Numbered from the stretch's first letter, positions 1 through 9,162 are shown. The stretch: 64,000 nucleotides of DNA from Dryocola sp032000125 (GCA_032000125.1 DAMALH010000024.1:1-64000); one strand, 5' to 3'. Notes: generated by a model from the letters alone, not told the origin. A program made the numbers and translations.

Positions 1-517
1 ATTCCGCCTCGCCATCGGCAACGAGCGCACGGCCGATATGCGCCAGCGGCGCGAGATCCGCTTCGCCGATCGAGCCGATAAGCGGAACGCGGGGATGAAT
101 ACCTTTGTTGATAAAGGCCAGCAACGTCTGCACCACGGGCAAAGAAATGCCCGATGCGCCCTGTGCCAGGCCCGCTAGACGCGCCAGCATTATCGCGCGG
201 ACCTGCACAGGCGTTGCCTGCTGGCCTACGCCGACCGCCCGCGCCAGCGGGATTCGCCGCTGAATTGCCTGTAGCAGATCCTCATCGTGGCGGCCGTCCT
301 GCGCGTGCAGTACCGTGGTATCGACATTTGCGCCGAGTCCGGTGGTGACGCCATAGATACGCTTTCCGGCGCTGATGCTGTGCATCAGAAAATCAAAAGA
401 TGCGCCAATGGCCTGCTGCGCCTGCGTTCCTAGCGCGACAGTCTGGCCGCAGTCGGCGACCGCCCGCACGTCTTCAAGCGTAAGGGGTGCATCACCCAGC
501 ATAAGTGTCGTTGTCAC
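1..517 (-). CDS. Aromatic amino acid lyase (HAL/PAL-like), N-terminal part, cut by window edge
   Basis: About 172 residues are visible; the rest lies left of the window. The fold family is the histidine/phenylalanine ammonia-lyases: there is a YGVTTGLGAN stretch near residue 60, matching the family YG(I/V)xTGFG motif, and GSIGEADLAPLAH at residues 148-160, where family members have GSVGASGDLAPLAH. The Ala-Ser-Gly triad that cyclises into the MIO electrophile is replaced by Glu-Ala with one residue fewer, so ordinary ammonia-lyase chemistry is doubtful. I chose the GTG start at 517, which has AGG seven bases upstream; an ATG at 502 is the alternative. It starts 8 bases after the binding-protein gene and is probably co-transcribed with it. 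The family assignment is firm, the function is not. Confidence 0.75.
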   Translation of the reverse strand, partial: MTTTLMLGDAPLTLEDVRAVADCGQTVALGTQAQQAIGASFDFLMHSISAGKRIYGVTTGLGANVDTTVLHAQDGRHDEDLLQAIQRRIPLARAVGVGQQATPVQVRAIMLARLAGLAQGASGISLPVVQTLLAFINKGIHPRVPLIGSIGEADLAPLAHIGRALVADGEAE

Positions 518-525
518 GATCGTAC

Positions 526-1407
526 CTATTTGATTACGCCCTTTTTGCGCAAAAAGTCTTCCGCCACGTCGCGCGGTTCTTCTTTATTCTTTTCCACTTC
601 CGCATTCAGTTTTTGCATGGTGGCGTTATCAAGCAGCTGGCTGACGTTATTTAAAATGTCGCGAACCTGGGGATGCGCCTGCAGCGCCGCGTCGCGCACA
701 ACCGGCGCAACTTCGTAAGGAGGGAAGAGGTGTTTGTCATCGTCAAGCGCAACGTACTGGTTTTCAGCGATTTGCCAGTCGGTGGCAAAGCCGTTTGCTA
801 CGTCGATTTGCCCGGCAGCAAGGGCGTCGTAACGCAGGCCGACTTTGGCAAACTGGCGGAAAGCTTTAAATTTAATGCCGTAGGTTTGCTCCAGCCCTTT
901 CAGGCCGTCCTGGCGGTCGCCAAACTCCGCGCCTGCTCCAATAGTCAGTTGCGGAGCGGCTTTAGCGAGATCGGAAAGCGTTTTCAGATGATATTTTTCT
1001 GCCGTCTGTTTGCTAACCAGCAGCGCGTAGCCGTTGTTCACGCGGGCAGGCTGTAGCCAGGTAAGATGGTATTGCTGCTGGTAGGCGTCGCTGACCTGTT
1101 TAAATACCTGTGCGGCGTCGGAGGAGGGCGTGCCTTTCACCACCGCGCTAAGCGCCGTACCGGTATATTCCGGGTACATATCAATTTCGCCTTTCAGCAG
1201 AGCTGCGTGGGCGATTAACGTTCCGCCCAGGTTTGTTTTACGCTCAACGGAGAGGCCCGACTGCTCCAGCGCCCGGGCATAGATTTCCGCCAGGATATAT
1301 TGTTCGGTAAAGTTTTTACTGCCAACAACGAAATCCGCTGCCTGCGTCTGCACGGCAATCAGTCCCAGCGCCAGCCAGGATGCTGCCAGTTTGTTTTTTA
1401 CGCTCAT
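526..1407 (-). CDS. Substrate-binding protein of an osmoprotectant-type ABC transporter (OsmF/ProX/OpuAC family)
   Basis: Periplasmic solute-binding protein of the quaternary-ammonium (glycine betaine/choline-type) family, 293 residues. A signal peptide ends near AQAADF, followed by the typical VGSKNFTEQYILAEIYARALE opening and a MYPEYTGTA motif. I prefer the ATG at 1407 (MSVKNKL) to the one at 1434, because 1407 has GGGG just upstream and gives a normal signal peptide. No permease or ATPase gene is adjacent within the window; downstream lies the lyase-like gene. The ligand may therefore be an amino-acid-like compound related to that enzyme rather than betaine, but this is inference from the neighbourhood only. 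Confidence 0.85.
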   Translation of the reverse strand: MSVKNKLAASWLALGLIAVQTQAADFVVGSKNFTEQYILAEIYARALEQSGLSVERKTNLGGTLIAHAALLKGEIDMYPEYTGTALSAVVKGTPSSDAAQVFKQVSDAYQQQYHLTWLQPARVNNGYALLVSKQTAEKYHLKTLSDLAKAAPQLTIGAGAEFGDRQDGLKGLEQTYGIKFKAFRQFAKVGLRYDALAAGQIDVANGFATDWQIAENQYVALDDDKHLFPPYEVAPVVRDAALQAHPQVRDILNNVSQLLDNATMQKLNAEVEKNKEEPRDVAEDFLRKKGVIK

Positions 1408-1595
1408 CCCCAGTTTCCCCGCAAAGAAATGCATGAATTTACTTGTATATACAAACCAGCGAAGCTAGCAGCATAAGGATGACGTATGAAATAGGAATTC
1501 ATTCTTTCTTATAACGAAATGTCCCAATCAACCCCGTGGGCTTTCCTTTTTTACAGGGGCTGTGTTTATGAAGGGACGAGGGGAGGCAAGAGGAT

Positions 1596-2486
1596 TCAGC
1601 GGCCCGTCTCTTTTAGAAAAGTGAGCAGGTTTCTCATCGCCGGGCTCAGCGAAGCCCGGTTTTTATAGCAGATGCAGATTTTCCGTCGCGCCCAGGAGTC
1701 GGTTAAAAGCAGCTTTTGATAGCGAAATTTTTGCTGCAGGCGGTCTGCGACTGACTCCGGCAGAATGCCTATGCCGATCCCGTTGCCAACCATTTCGCAG
1801 AACCCTTCAAAGCTGCTCATCCTGATGCGATATGTCAGGCTGTGTCCGAGCGCGGCGACATGTCCGTTGATGTGATCCTGTAGCGCGTTACCGGGATATA
1901 GCCCTATAAAGGGCTCCAGGATTATTTCAGAAAGGGAGATTTCATTGCGCTGGCTGAAGGGATGCCGGACCGGAACAATAAGGGCCAGCCTGTCATCGGC
2001 AACAGGCTCCAGCGTGAGTTCACGGGCATGTACCGCGTCCGAAACAAACCCCGCTTCGCCAACGCCGTTACAGATGCTATTCACGATTTCCGCGCTGGTT
2101 TTCTCTTCCAGCTCGATTGCCACTTCAGGATGTTCGGCAAGCCACAGGCCCAGCCTGCCCGGCAGAAATTCTGCCATTGCCGCGGTGTTGGCATAAAGCC
2201 TGATTTTACCCCGCGTGCCTTGCGCAAAGGCGCCGAGCTCAGCTTTTAGCAGCGCCTGCTGAGATAAAATCTGCCGGGCATGGCGGACGAGAACTTCCCC
2301 GGCTTCGGTCAGGCCGATCCCTCTGGGATGCCGCACAAGGAGGCTCACGCCCGCGTCTTCTTCCATATTTTTCAGCCTTTCGCTTGCTGAGGAGAGGGCC
2401 AGGTTGGCCTGCCTTGCACCGTGCGTGATGCTGCCTGCCTCAGCGATACAAACGAAAAGCTTCATGTCGGCAATATCCATTCTCAT
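1596..2486 (-). CDS. LysR-family transcriptional regulator
   Basis: 296 residues, the normal LysR length. The N-terminal winged helix-turn-helix covers about residues 1-65 (MADMKLF-like opening, SITHGARQANLALSSASERLKNME, then LLVRHPRGIGLTEAGE), followed by an effector domain of the LysR substrate type. It is divergent from the TauE-type exporter gene, with 113 bases between them, the usual arrangement for a LysR protein controlling its neighbour. The binding-protein gene lies downstream on the same strand after a 190-base gap, so either neighbour could be the target. Confidence 0.85.
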   Translation of the reverse strand: MRMDIADMKLFVCIAEAGSITHGARQANLALSSASERLKNMEEDAGVSLLVRHPRGIGLTEAGEVLVRHARQILSQQALLKAELGAFAQGTRGKIRLYANTAAMAEFLPGRLGLWLAEHPEVAIELEEKTSAEIVNSICNGVGEAGFVSDAVHARELTLEPVADDRLALIVPVRHPFSQRNEISLSEIILEPFIGLYPGNALQDHINGHVAALGHSLTYRIRMSSFEGFCEMVGNGIGIGILPESVADRLQQKFRYQKLLLTDSWARRKICICYKNRASLSPAMRNLLTFLKETGR

Positions 2487-2599
2487 TGCGTGCTTCCCCT
2501 GTGCCTTCGGAATAGGCGAAGCATGGCGCGCTTATACCAGATTGTCCACTCTTCCCTGAGCTGCTTGAATGAGCGAAATTTCAACGTCAGGACACGTCT

Positions 2600-3340
2600 G
2601 TGGATGAAACGCTATATATTTATCTGGTATTGATATTTGTTCTTGCAGGCTTCGTAAAAGGGGTGACCGGCATGGGCCTGCCCACCGTCTCTATGGGACT
2701 GCTCGGTATGTTTATGCCGCTGCCGGTTGCGGCTGCGCTGCTGGTTATTCCCTCCTTTGTGACGAACGTGCTGCAGCTTTTTACCGGGCCGTCGGTCAGG
2801 CTGGTTATCCGCAGGCTCTGGCTTATGATGCTGCTGATTTTGATCGGCACGGTTGCCGGCTCTTCGCTGATTGTCAGCATAAACCCGGCCTGGTCAGCTT
2901 TTGGGCTGGGGGCTGCGCTAATCCTTTACGCCGTCTACGCCCTCATCTCGCCAGCGTTGACGGTTTCACCCGGAAGTGAAAAATGGCTTTCTCCCCTGGC
3001 AGGCGGCATAACGGGGCTGGTCACGGGGGCGACAGGCGTATTTGTGATGCCGGCGGTACCTTTCCTGCAGTCCCTTCGTTTCAGCAAAGACGAGCTTGTC
3101 CAGGCTCTGGGGCTGTCGTTTACGATTTCGACGATTGCGCTGGCGTTCGGGCTATATCTGCACGATGCCTTCCGCATACAGCAGATCTCGCTGTCCATTA
3201 TGTCCATCTTCCCGGCCCTGATTGGCATGTGGCTGGGGCAGAAGGTGCGGGCAAGAATCAGTGCAAAGCGGTTCAGACAGTGTTTTCTCTTGTTTTTGAT
3301 AGTCCTTGGGAGCGAGCTGTTTTCACGCCCCTTTATTTAA
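2600..3340 (+). CDS. TauE/SafE-family sulfite/organic anion exporter-like membrane protein
   Basis: 246 residues, very hydrophobic, about seven or eight membrane segments. The GFVKGVTGMGLPTVSMGLLG motif near residue 15 and the TGATGVFVMPAVPFLQSL repeat near residue 140 are the two internally related signature regions of the TauE/SafE (DUF81) family. Translation probably begins at the GTG at 2600, which has CAGGA upstream; no ATG gives the complete first helix. Members export sulfite, sulfoacetate or other small organic anions, or have unknown substrates. The divergent LysR gene is the likely regulator. The substrate here is unknown. Confidence 0.8.
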   Translation: MDETLYIYLVLIFVLAGFVKGVTGMGLPTVSMGLLGMFMPLPVAAALLVIPSFVTNVLQLFTGPSVRLVIRRLWLMMLLILIGTVAGSSLIVSINPAWSAFGLGAALILYAVYALISPALTVSPGSEKWLSPLAGGITGLVTGATGVFVMPAVPFLQSLRFSKDELVQALGLSFTISTIALAFGLYLHDAFRIQQISLSIMSIFPALIGMWLGQKVRARISAKRFRQCFLLFLIVLGSELFSRPFI

Positions 3341-3409
3341 GCTGAAGCACTTTTATAGCCGCCAGCAGAACAACTGCTCACAACCATTACGGGTGAAAAG
3401 GAGAACGCA

Positions 3410-3889
3410 ATGAGCTGCAACCGTTTGTCCATCCTCAGCTTTCTTCAGGCACAACTGAAAGGGACGTTAAAGCCTGGTGACGTTACGCATATGAATTACC
3501 CAACGCCGATTTCTCAGCTTCTGGGGTTTCATCTGGTGGCTATCGATGAGGGGACCGCGACGCTCGAAATGGATGTCGATGCCTCGATACATGGCAATCA
3601 GCAGGGAACGGTTCACGGCGGTTTAATTACGGAACTGGCCGATGCAACAATCGGCACGGCGCACTCCACGCTGATGTTACCCGGCGAAAGCTTTACCAGC
3701 ATTGATATTAAGGCCTCGTTCCTGCGGCCGGTCTGGCAGGCCAGGCTGACGGCGCACGCCTGGCCCGTTCATCAGGGAAAAACGGTCAGCCACTACTGCT
3801 GCGAAGTTAAAAAAGATGACGGAAAGGTTGTGGCGATCGTGCACAGCACGGTAATGACCCTGCAAGGAGACAAAGCGGCCGGCCGCTAG
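3410..3889 (+). CDS. PaaI-type hotdog-fold thioesterase
   Basis: 159 residues. A single hotdog domain covers about residues 35-150, with the family motif HGNQQGTVHGGLITELADATIGTA, in which the HGG loop and the acidic residue of the following helix form the acyl-CoA thioesterase site. A 30-residue N-terminal extension is included because the first ATG has an excellent ribosome binding site (AAAAGGAG at seven bases), whereas MNYPTPISQLL at residue 29 has none. It is 69 bases downstream of the TauE-type gene and may share its transcript. The acyl substrate cannot be predicted. Confidence 0.85.
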   Translation: MSCNRLSILSFLQAQLKGTLKPGDVTHMNYPTPISQLLGFHLVAIDEGTATLEMDVDASIHGNQQGTVHGGLITELADATIGTAHSTLMLPGESFTSIDIKASFLRPVWQARLTAHAWPVHQGKTVSHYCCEVKKDDGKVVAIVHSTVMTLQGDKAAGR

Positions 3890-4020
3890 AATTAATCTTC
3901 AGAAACCGGCGCTGGCGTAACGGCTATGGAAAATTAAAGCAGAAAGCGCGTGTTAACAGATTTTTACCCCTTTAGCCGCACCGCCGCCCTTTATGACCTC
4001 ATGCCGTCAGAAGGCGTTGC

Positions 4021-4767
4021 TCAGAGCATCCGGCTCCTTGCCAATAGCTGATTGAGCTTCCCGGCAAGCTCAGCAAGGTCCCGCATCATTTTTTCATAAT
4101 CGCCTGGCACACGGTCAAAATAAGGGCAGGTTATTGCAGCCTGCGCATAACCGTCTGTGCCGGTGACCGGCCATGACACGGAGGTCAAACCTACTATTCT
4201 GTCATGGGGAATTTCCGCATAGCCTTTGGCCCTGATTTCCGCAAGGCGCTCGGCCATAGCCGCCCGCAGAGTGGCGTCCAGGGTATAATTTCGTATCAGC
4301 TTCCAGCTTTCACGATCGCTGGACAGCGCCAGCAAAAGCAGCGCCGAACTTGATTTAACCGTATTCAGCAGTGAGCCTTCTCTGGCGCTGATTGAGGGGG
4401 CAAATTCAGGATGCTGATGCGCAATCACGCGAACCTGCCCCTCGATGGCAGCCGCGAGGTGGCAGGGTTGATTGGTTTTCCAGGTGAAGGTTTTCATCAA
4501 TGTCTGGCAGGCATCAGAGTGGGCCAGAGGAAGCAAAAAATCAGACTGGCCGGAAAACGCCAGTTTCTCCGTCAGGTGATAATAGTCCTGCTCATCGCAC
4601 CACAAATACCCTTCCTCTTCCAGACATTGAATAATTCGGTACAGGTGATTGAAGGTAAGGTTGAGCGCCGTAACGATTTCACGCATCGTCATTGGCGCAC
4701 CGGACCGGGCCAGAAGTTCAATCACTCGCAGGCCGCGGCTCAGCGCCGGGGCCCGATATTCAGTCAT
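4021..4767 (-). CDS. IclR-family transcriptional regulator
   Basis: 248 residues with the standard IclR layout. The winged helix covers residues 8-65 (ALSRGLRVIELLARSGAPMTMREIVTALNL), followed by a ligand-binding domain with SSSALLLLALS and TSVSWPVTGTDGYAQAAI. It overlaps the end of the transporter gene by 4 bases (ATGA), so it is the last gene of the dehydratase-aldolase-transporter operon and is translationally coupled. It probably regulates that operon in response to its sugar-acid substrate or an intermediate. Confidence 0.88.
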   Translation of the reverse strand: MTEYRAPALSRGLRVIELLARSGAPMTMREIVTALNLTFNHLYRIIQCLEEEGYLWCDEQDYYHLTEKLAFSGQSDFLLPLAHSDACQTLMKTFTWKTNQPCHLAAAIEGQVRVIAHQHPEFAPSISAREGSLLNTVKSSSALLLLALSSDRESWKLIRNYTLDATLRAAMAERLAEIRAKGYAEIPHDRIVGLTSVSWPVTGTDGYAQAAITCPYFDRVPGDYEKMMRDLAELAGKLNQLLARSRML

Positions 4768-6104
4768 GTGGTTCCTTTTTCTCCAGCGGTAGGGTGAAGA
4801 GCTGTCGTTTCGTTCTGGTCACGCCGATGAAGATAGCGGATTGTCAGAAGGGTGACAACATAGCCAATCGCCATGCAGCAGGCCAGATAGTACATGGGCG
4901 CGCTGGTGCTGTGGGTCAAATCTTTAACGGCGGGCACCGTATTCTGGGCAAAAAAACCGCCAAGATTTGCCAGCGAGTTGATGGCTGCAAGCCCCGTTGC
5001 TGCGGCCGCATTCCCCAGAAAGCGGGTCAGAGACCAGAAGCATGGCTGGATGGAGAAAATAGCCATGATAACGAGGGTGATGCATATAAAGCTCAGCCAG
5101 GGCGTGGTAATAAACAGGGCGCTGGCGGCTAATCCAAGCGCTGCGACGAACATCGGAAAGGCGATATTCTTCACCGGGTCAGCGGTGCGGGAAGGTTTCC
5201 GGGTCATCCAGATCAGCAGCATTATCGCCATCATCCACGGGATCATATTGATAAAGCCGTTATTCAGGTCCGACACGCCAAAGCTTTTAACGATTGTCGG
5301 CATCCAGTAGCTCAGACCGTAGGCGCCAAAGGAGATGAACCCCAGAACCAGCGCCAGAAGCAAGACCCTGGGCTCTTTAAGCGTTTTCAGTACCCCCTGT
5401 ACCGCGCGATCCTGATGGTGGGCTTGTTCACGTTTTAATTTCGCGTTTAGCCACTCAGCTTCATCCGCCTGTAAGAAGCGCGCTTTATCAGGGGAGTCAG
5501 GCATCCACATGAGCACGGGGATAATAAACAGGAGCGCAGGCAGACCGGTGCCGATAAAAATCCACTGCCATCCTTCAAGGCCTAATTGGCCATGAATACT
5601 CAGCAAGATCCCGTTAAGCGGCGCGCCAATCAGATTCGCCGCAAGGCTTGCAATAATCAGATAGCCAATAACGCGTGGGCGATAGTCGAAGGGGAACCAG
5701 CGGGTCATATAATACAGCAGCCCAGGATAGAGACCCGCTTCCGCCGCGCCCAGTAAAAAACGCAGCACATAAAACATTGTGGCATTTGTCGTAAAGGCCA
5801 TCAGAACGGTTATTCCGCCCCATGTCAGCATAATTCTGGCGAACCAGGTTTTTGCGCCGTACTTATGAAGAAATATATTGCTGGGGACTTCAAAAATTAA
5901 ATAGCCGATAAAAAACAACGAGGCTCCCAGACCAAAAGCCGTTTCACTCAGTGAAAGGCTATTAACCATTTGCAGCTTTGCAAAGCTAATATTTTGCCTG
6001 TCGATGTAGGCTATCATATAAAGAATAACCATGAGTGGAATAATCTTTAATGAAACCTTTTTTATTACGGATGCTTCTGTAAAGCCCGGTGTTGGATGCG
6101 CCAT
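4764..6104 (-). CDS. MFS transporter, anion:cation symporter (GudP/ExuT-like) family
   Basis: 446 residues, twelve predicted membrane helices. Signature features of the ACS family are the start (MVILYMIAYIDRQNISFAKLQM), the helix 4-5 region AAEAGLYPGLLYYMTRWFP, and a long cytoplasmic loop near residue 210 (PDSPDKARFLQADEAEWLN). ACS proteins import sugar acids such as glucarate, galactonate and hexuronates, or other organic anions. Lying between a sugar-acid dehydratase/aldolase pair and an IclR regulator, it is most likely the uptake system for that pathway's substrate. Confidence 0.88.
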   Translation of the reverse strand: MAHPTPGFTEASVIKKVSLKIIPLMVILYMIAYIDRQNISFAKLQMVNSLSLSETAFGLGASLFFIGYLIFEVPSNIFLHKYGAKTWFARIMLTWGGITVLMAFTTNATMFYVLRFLLGAAEAGLYPGLLYYMTRWFPFDYRPRVIGYLIIASLAANLIGAPLNGILLSIHGQLGLEGWQWIFIGTGLPALLFIIPVLMWMPDSPDKARFLQADEAEWLNAKLKREQAHHQDRAVQGVLKTLKEPRVLLLALVLGFISFGAYGLSYWMPTIVKSFGVSDLNNGFINMIPWMMAIMLLIWMTRKPSRTADPVKNIAFPMFVAALGLAASALFITTPWLSFICITLVIMAIFSIQPCFWSLTRFLGNAAAATGLAAINSLANLGGFFAQNTVPAVKDLTHSTSAPMYYLACCMAIGYVVTLLTIRYLHRRDQNETTALHPTAGEKGTT

Positions 6105-6126
6105 AATAGCACCTCATGGTTGTTAA

Positions 6127-6819
6127 TTACATGATGCCAAATTTATCAAAGGCTTCAACGGTGCTCATTCCTGCTTTAAGCGCATTAAGCACTTCATTTT
6201 CCCCTTTGGCTTTTTCGAATGCGCCATGAAACGCGTCGTCAACCGCCTGCATAGGAATGACCAACACGCCGTCCCTGTCGCCAAAAATAATGTCTCCGGG
6301 CATCACGCGAACGCCATCTAATTCAATGGGAACCCGCCAGTCCACGACTTTGCCGCGCGGCCCCTGATCCTGGGCGTAGCTTCCAAAGGAGGCCACCGGG
6401 AAATTAAGATGCAGAATTTCGTTTGTGTCACGGTGATAGCCGTGGATCACCGCGCCTGCCGCGCCGCAGTGCATCGCGCGGGTGGACATGAGCCCGCCCC
6501 ATTGCGCATAGCGTAACGATCCGCCGGCACAAATATAAACTTCATTTTTTTTAAGATCGTCCAGGGCATGAAACATCATGCCAAACGGCTTTTCACTTAA
6601 AAATGTATTACCCGGTACAGACGGATGGAAATAATCGGCCTCAAGCACGGGCATTGCGCGCCCAATAATTACCGAGCGGCTATCAACAGGTTTAAGCTGC
6701 GGAGAAAGAAATTGGTGTTGTAACCCCATGGTGTCGAGAATGTCGCCCACCAGGGCGACGAATAATTTCTCTTTGGCTAAGGAAAATAACTCATCATCAT
6801 TTGACCAGTAACTGCTCAT
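6127..6819 (-). CDS. RraA-like protein / HMG-type class II aldolase family
   Basis: 230 residues. It matches the RraA / 4-hydroxy-4-methyl-2-oxoglutarate aldolase fold: AGGSLRYAQWGGLMSTRAMHCGAAGAVIHGYHRDTNEI contains the Arg-Asp pair that binds the metal and oxo-acid in family aldolases, and VRVMPGDIIFGDRDGVLVIP is the conserved C-terminal motif. It lies 17 bases after the IlvD-type dehydratase. Family members cleave or decarboxylate 2-oxo acids, so the likely job is to process the 2-keto-3-deoxy sugar acid made by the dehydratase. A true RNase E inhibitor role is unlikely in this operon. Confidence 0.82.
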   Translation of the reverse strand: MSSYWSNDDELFSLAKEKLFVALVGDILDTMGLQHQFLSPQLKPVDSRSVIIGRAMPVLEADYFHPSVPGNTFLSEKPFGMMFHALDDLKKNEVYICAGGSLRYAQWGGLMSTRAMHCGAAGAVIHGYHRDTNEILHLNFPVASFGSYAQDQGPRGKVVDWRVPIELDGVRVMPGDIIFGDRDGVLVIPMQAVDDAFHGAFEKAKGENEVLNALKAGMSTVEAFDKFGIM

Positions 6820-6836
6820 AATAAACTCCTGTAATA

Positions 6837-8555
6837 CTATTCGGGATGTGGCTCACGTTTAATTTCAGAGCCTGATTTACCTACAAGAAAGTCCAGGTCA
6901 GCGCCTTTATCTGCCTGCTGCACCGTTTCTATATAAAGCCTGGCGTAGCCACGGGGGTGATGCGGATAAACGGGGCGCCATGTTTCACGGCGTAAATGCA
7001 ATTCCTCTTCGCTGACGCATAATGTCAGCGTCTGCTTTTTACAATTGAGCTCAATCATGTCGCCGTTTTGTACCAGCGCTAATGTGCCCCCGATAGTAGA
7101 TTCCGGGCTGACATGTAATACGATGGTGCCAAAGGCGGTGCCGGACATACGACCATCAGAAATACGAATCATATCTCTGACGCCCTGGCGAAGTATTTTC
7201 AGCGGTAAACCGAAATTACCGACTTCCGGCATTCCGGGATAGCCCTTCGGCCCCACGCCTTTCAATACCAGAATGTCGTCAGCGCGCACGTCTAACTCAG
7301 GATCGTTAATTCGCCGGTTATAATCTTCGATATTCTCAAAAACAACCGCCCGTCCGCGGTGGTTGAGGAGTTCCGCCGTTGCTGCCGAAGGCTTAATCAC
7401 CGCCCCGTCAGGGCAGAGGTTTCCTCTCAGTACCAGCGTACCCGCGTCCTCCTGCAAGGGTTCGCTGCGGCAACGAATAACATTTCGATCGTGAATACGA
7501 CTGAGCCGATAATTTTCCACCAGCGTTTTGCCGTTAACCTGCCGCGCATTCTGATGGAGTTTATCCAGCAGCTGGCTAATTACCGCCGGAAGGCCACCAG
7601 CGTAATAGAAATCCTCCATCAGATATTCACCTGAAGGTTTCAGATTGGCGAGCAAAGGCACATCGCGGCTGTATCGATCGAAATCATCCAGCGTCAAAGG
7701 CACCCCGATACGACCGGCAATAGCCAGCAGATGCAGGATGAAGTTGGTGGAGCCGCCGATCGCCGCGTTCAGGGTTATCGCGTTTTCAAAGGCTTCGCGG
7801 GTGAGGATTTGCGACAGACACAGATCTTCTTTGACCATGTCGACAATACGACGGCCGGACATCCTGGCCGTGCGACGGCGGTTAGCGTCAACCGCCGGTA
7901 TCGCCGCGGAGCCCGGAAGCGAAAGTCCCAGCGCTTCAACCATGCAGGCTAGCGTGGATGCCGTTCCCATCGTGTTGCAGGCGCCAGGGCTACGGGACAT
8001 ATTGTTTTCGGCCTCATCAAACTCTTCCCTGGACAGGAGCCCGGCGCGCAGATCCTCACTAAATTTCCACAAATCTGTACCGGAGCCAATATCTTTGCCG
8101 TGATGCTTACCATTTAGCATCGGCCCACCGCTGACAACGAGGGCGGGCAGATCGACGCTTGCCGCGCCCATCAAACACGACGGGGTGGTTTTGTCGCAGT
8201 TCGCCAGAATAACAACGCCATCCAGCGGGTTGCCACGAATGGATTCCTCCACGTCCATACTGGCGAGGTTGCGAAAAAGCATCGTCGTCGGCTTCATCAG
8301 CGCCTCGCCCAGAGACATTACCGGGAACTCAAACGCGACGCCTCCGGCTTCAAGGACGCCCATTTTTACGTGCTCCGCGAGATCGCGCAGATGCGCATTG
8401 CAGGGCGTCAATTCCGACCAGGTATTGCAAATACCGATAACCGGTCGTCCGTCAAAGACATCATTTGGCAGGCCCTGATTTTTTAGCCAGCTTCTGGCGA
8501 TAAAACCCGACTTATCCGTGCGGCCAAACCACTCTTTGCTGCGTAACTTTTTCAT
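6837..8555 (-). CDS. IlvD/Edd-family dehydratase (aldonate dehydratase, L-arabinonate/D-xylonate type)
   Basis: 572 residues, the normal size for the family. Iron-sulfur cluster cysteines are visible in ICNTWSELTPCN (residue 43 on), LANCDKTTPSCLMGA (near 128) and SPGACNTMGTAST (near 195). The ILHVSPE and DGRMSG motifs follow near the C terminus. The KKLRSKEWFGRTDKSGFIARSWLKNQG start is that of the L-arabinonate/D-xylonate/D-gluconate-type branch rather than of IlvD proper. The expected reaction is dehydration of a sugar acid to a 2-keto-3-deoxy acid. It is the first gene of the four-gene operon ending with the IclR gene. Confidence 0.88.
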   Translation of the reverse strand: MKKLRSKEWFGRTDKSGFIARSWLKNQGLPNDVFDGRPVIGICNTWSELTPCNAHLRDLAEHVKMGVLEAGGVAFEFPVMSLGEALMKPTTMLFRNLASMDVEESIRGNPLDGVVILANCDKTTPSCLMGAASVDLPALVVSGGPMLNGKHHGKDIGSGTDLWKFSEDLRAGLLSREEFDEAENNMSRSPGACNTMGTASTLACMVEALGLSLPGSAAIPAVDANRRRTARMSGRRIVDMVKEDLCLSQILTREAFENAITLNAAIGGSTNFILHLLAIAGRIGVPLTLDDFDRYSRDVPLLANLKPSGEYLMEDFYYAGGLPAVISQLLDKLHQNARQVNGKTLVENYRLSRIHDRNVIRCRSEPLQEDAGTLVLRGNLCPDGAVIKPSAATAELLNHRGRAVVFENIEDYNRRINDPELDVRADDILVLKGVGPKGYPGMPEVGNFGLPLKILRQGVRDMIRISDGRMSGTAFGTIVLHVSPESTIGGTLALVQNGDMIELNCKKQTLTLCVSEEELHLRRETWRPVYPHHPRGYARLYIETVQQADKGADLDFLVGKSGSEIKREPHPE

Positions 8556-8792
8556 ATCCAGACCCTAATCTGCCGTGATGAACCAGGAATGGCTGAAGTA
8601 TATAAAGCGGCTATAAAGGGTCAATTGCGCGTATTACGACTGAAGAAATGAAATTTTGTGAGCGGGCGAGTGGGAAAATTCAGATGGCGGAAAAGGGACT
8701 TTTATTAGTGAAAGACAAAAAATGAGACGCCGGCAGGTAAATGGAAATTAACTAATAAAAATATAGGCTTATTAAAAATCAGATGTGGCCAT

Positions 8793-8810
8793 GGTTTTAT
8801 ATATAAAACC
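8793..8810. promoter_or_regulatory. 18-bp perfect palindrome upstream of the dehydratase operon
   Basis: GGTTTTATATATAAAACC is perfectly self-complementary and lies about 240 bases upstream of the dehydratase start codon in an AT-rich stretch. It could be an operator, possibly for the IclR regulator of the operon, but there is no second site or homologue to support this. Confidence 0.3.
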
Positions 8811-9162
8811 CTAATAAATATTAAACATGTGAACAACATCACTTTCCTGCTTTTTATCAGGACCCGCAAATTGAATTAAGGCGTACAGGATGATTCCCGG
8901 GCCAGAAATGCCCTTCTTTTTATTTATAACCTCCATAAGCAGATTTAACGGCCACAGCTTCCAGAGGCGAATGACTCAGCAGTATCCCGCTGGTTTTCAC
9001 GCTGTCTGTATATTTACAGGCAGCAGAACGCAAAATCATGCTGCAGGAATATCTTAAGGACGGGGATAAATGGCTAGCCCGTGCTTGCGGGCAATGTCGA
9101 TGTCCGTATCCGCCTTTTAGAAGCGCCTTCAATACGATAAATGGCATCGCATTTTGTGATAA

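Noticed and set aside
6127..6819. RraA-like gene considered as the RNase E inhibitor RraA itself.
   Set aside because: It is cotranscribed with a sugar-acid dehydratase and transporter, and its sequence keeps the Arg-Asp pair of the aldolase branch.
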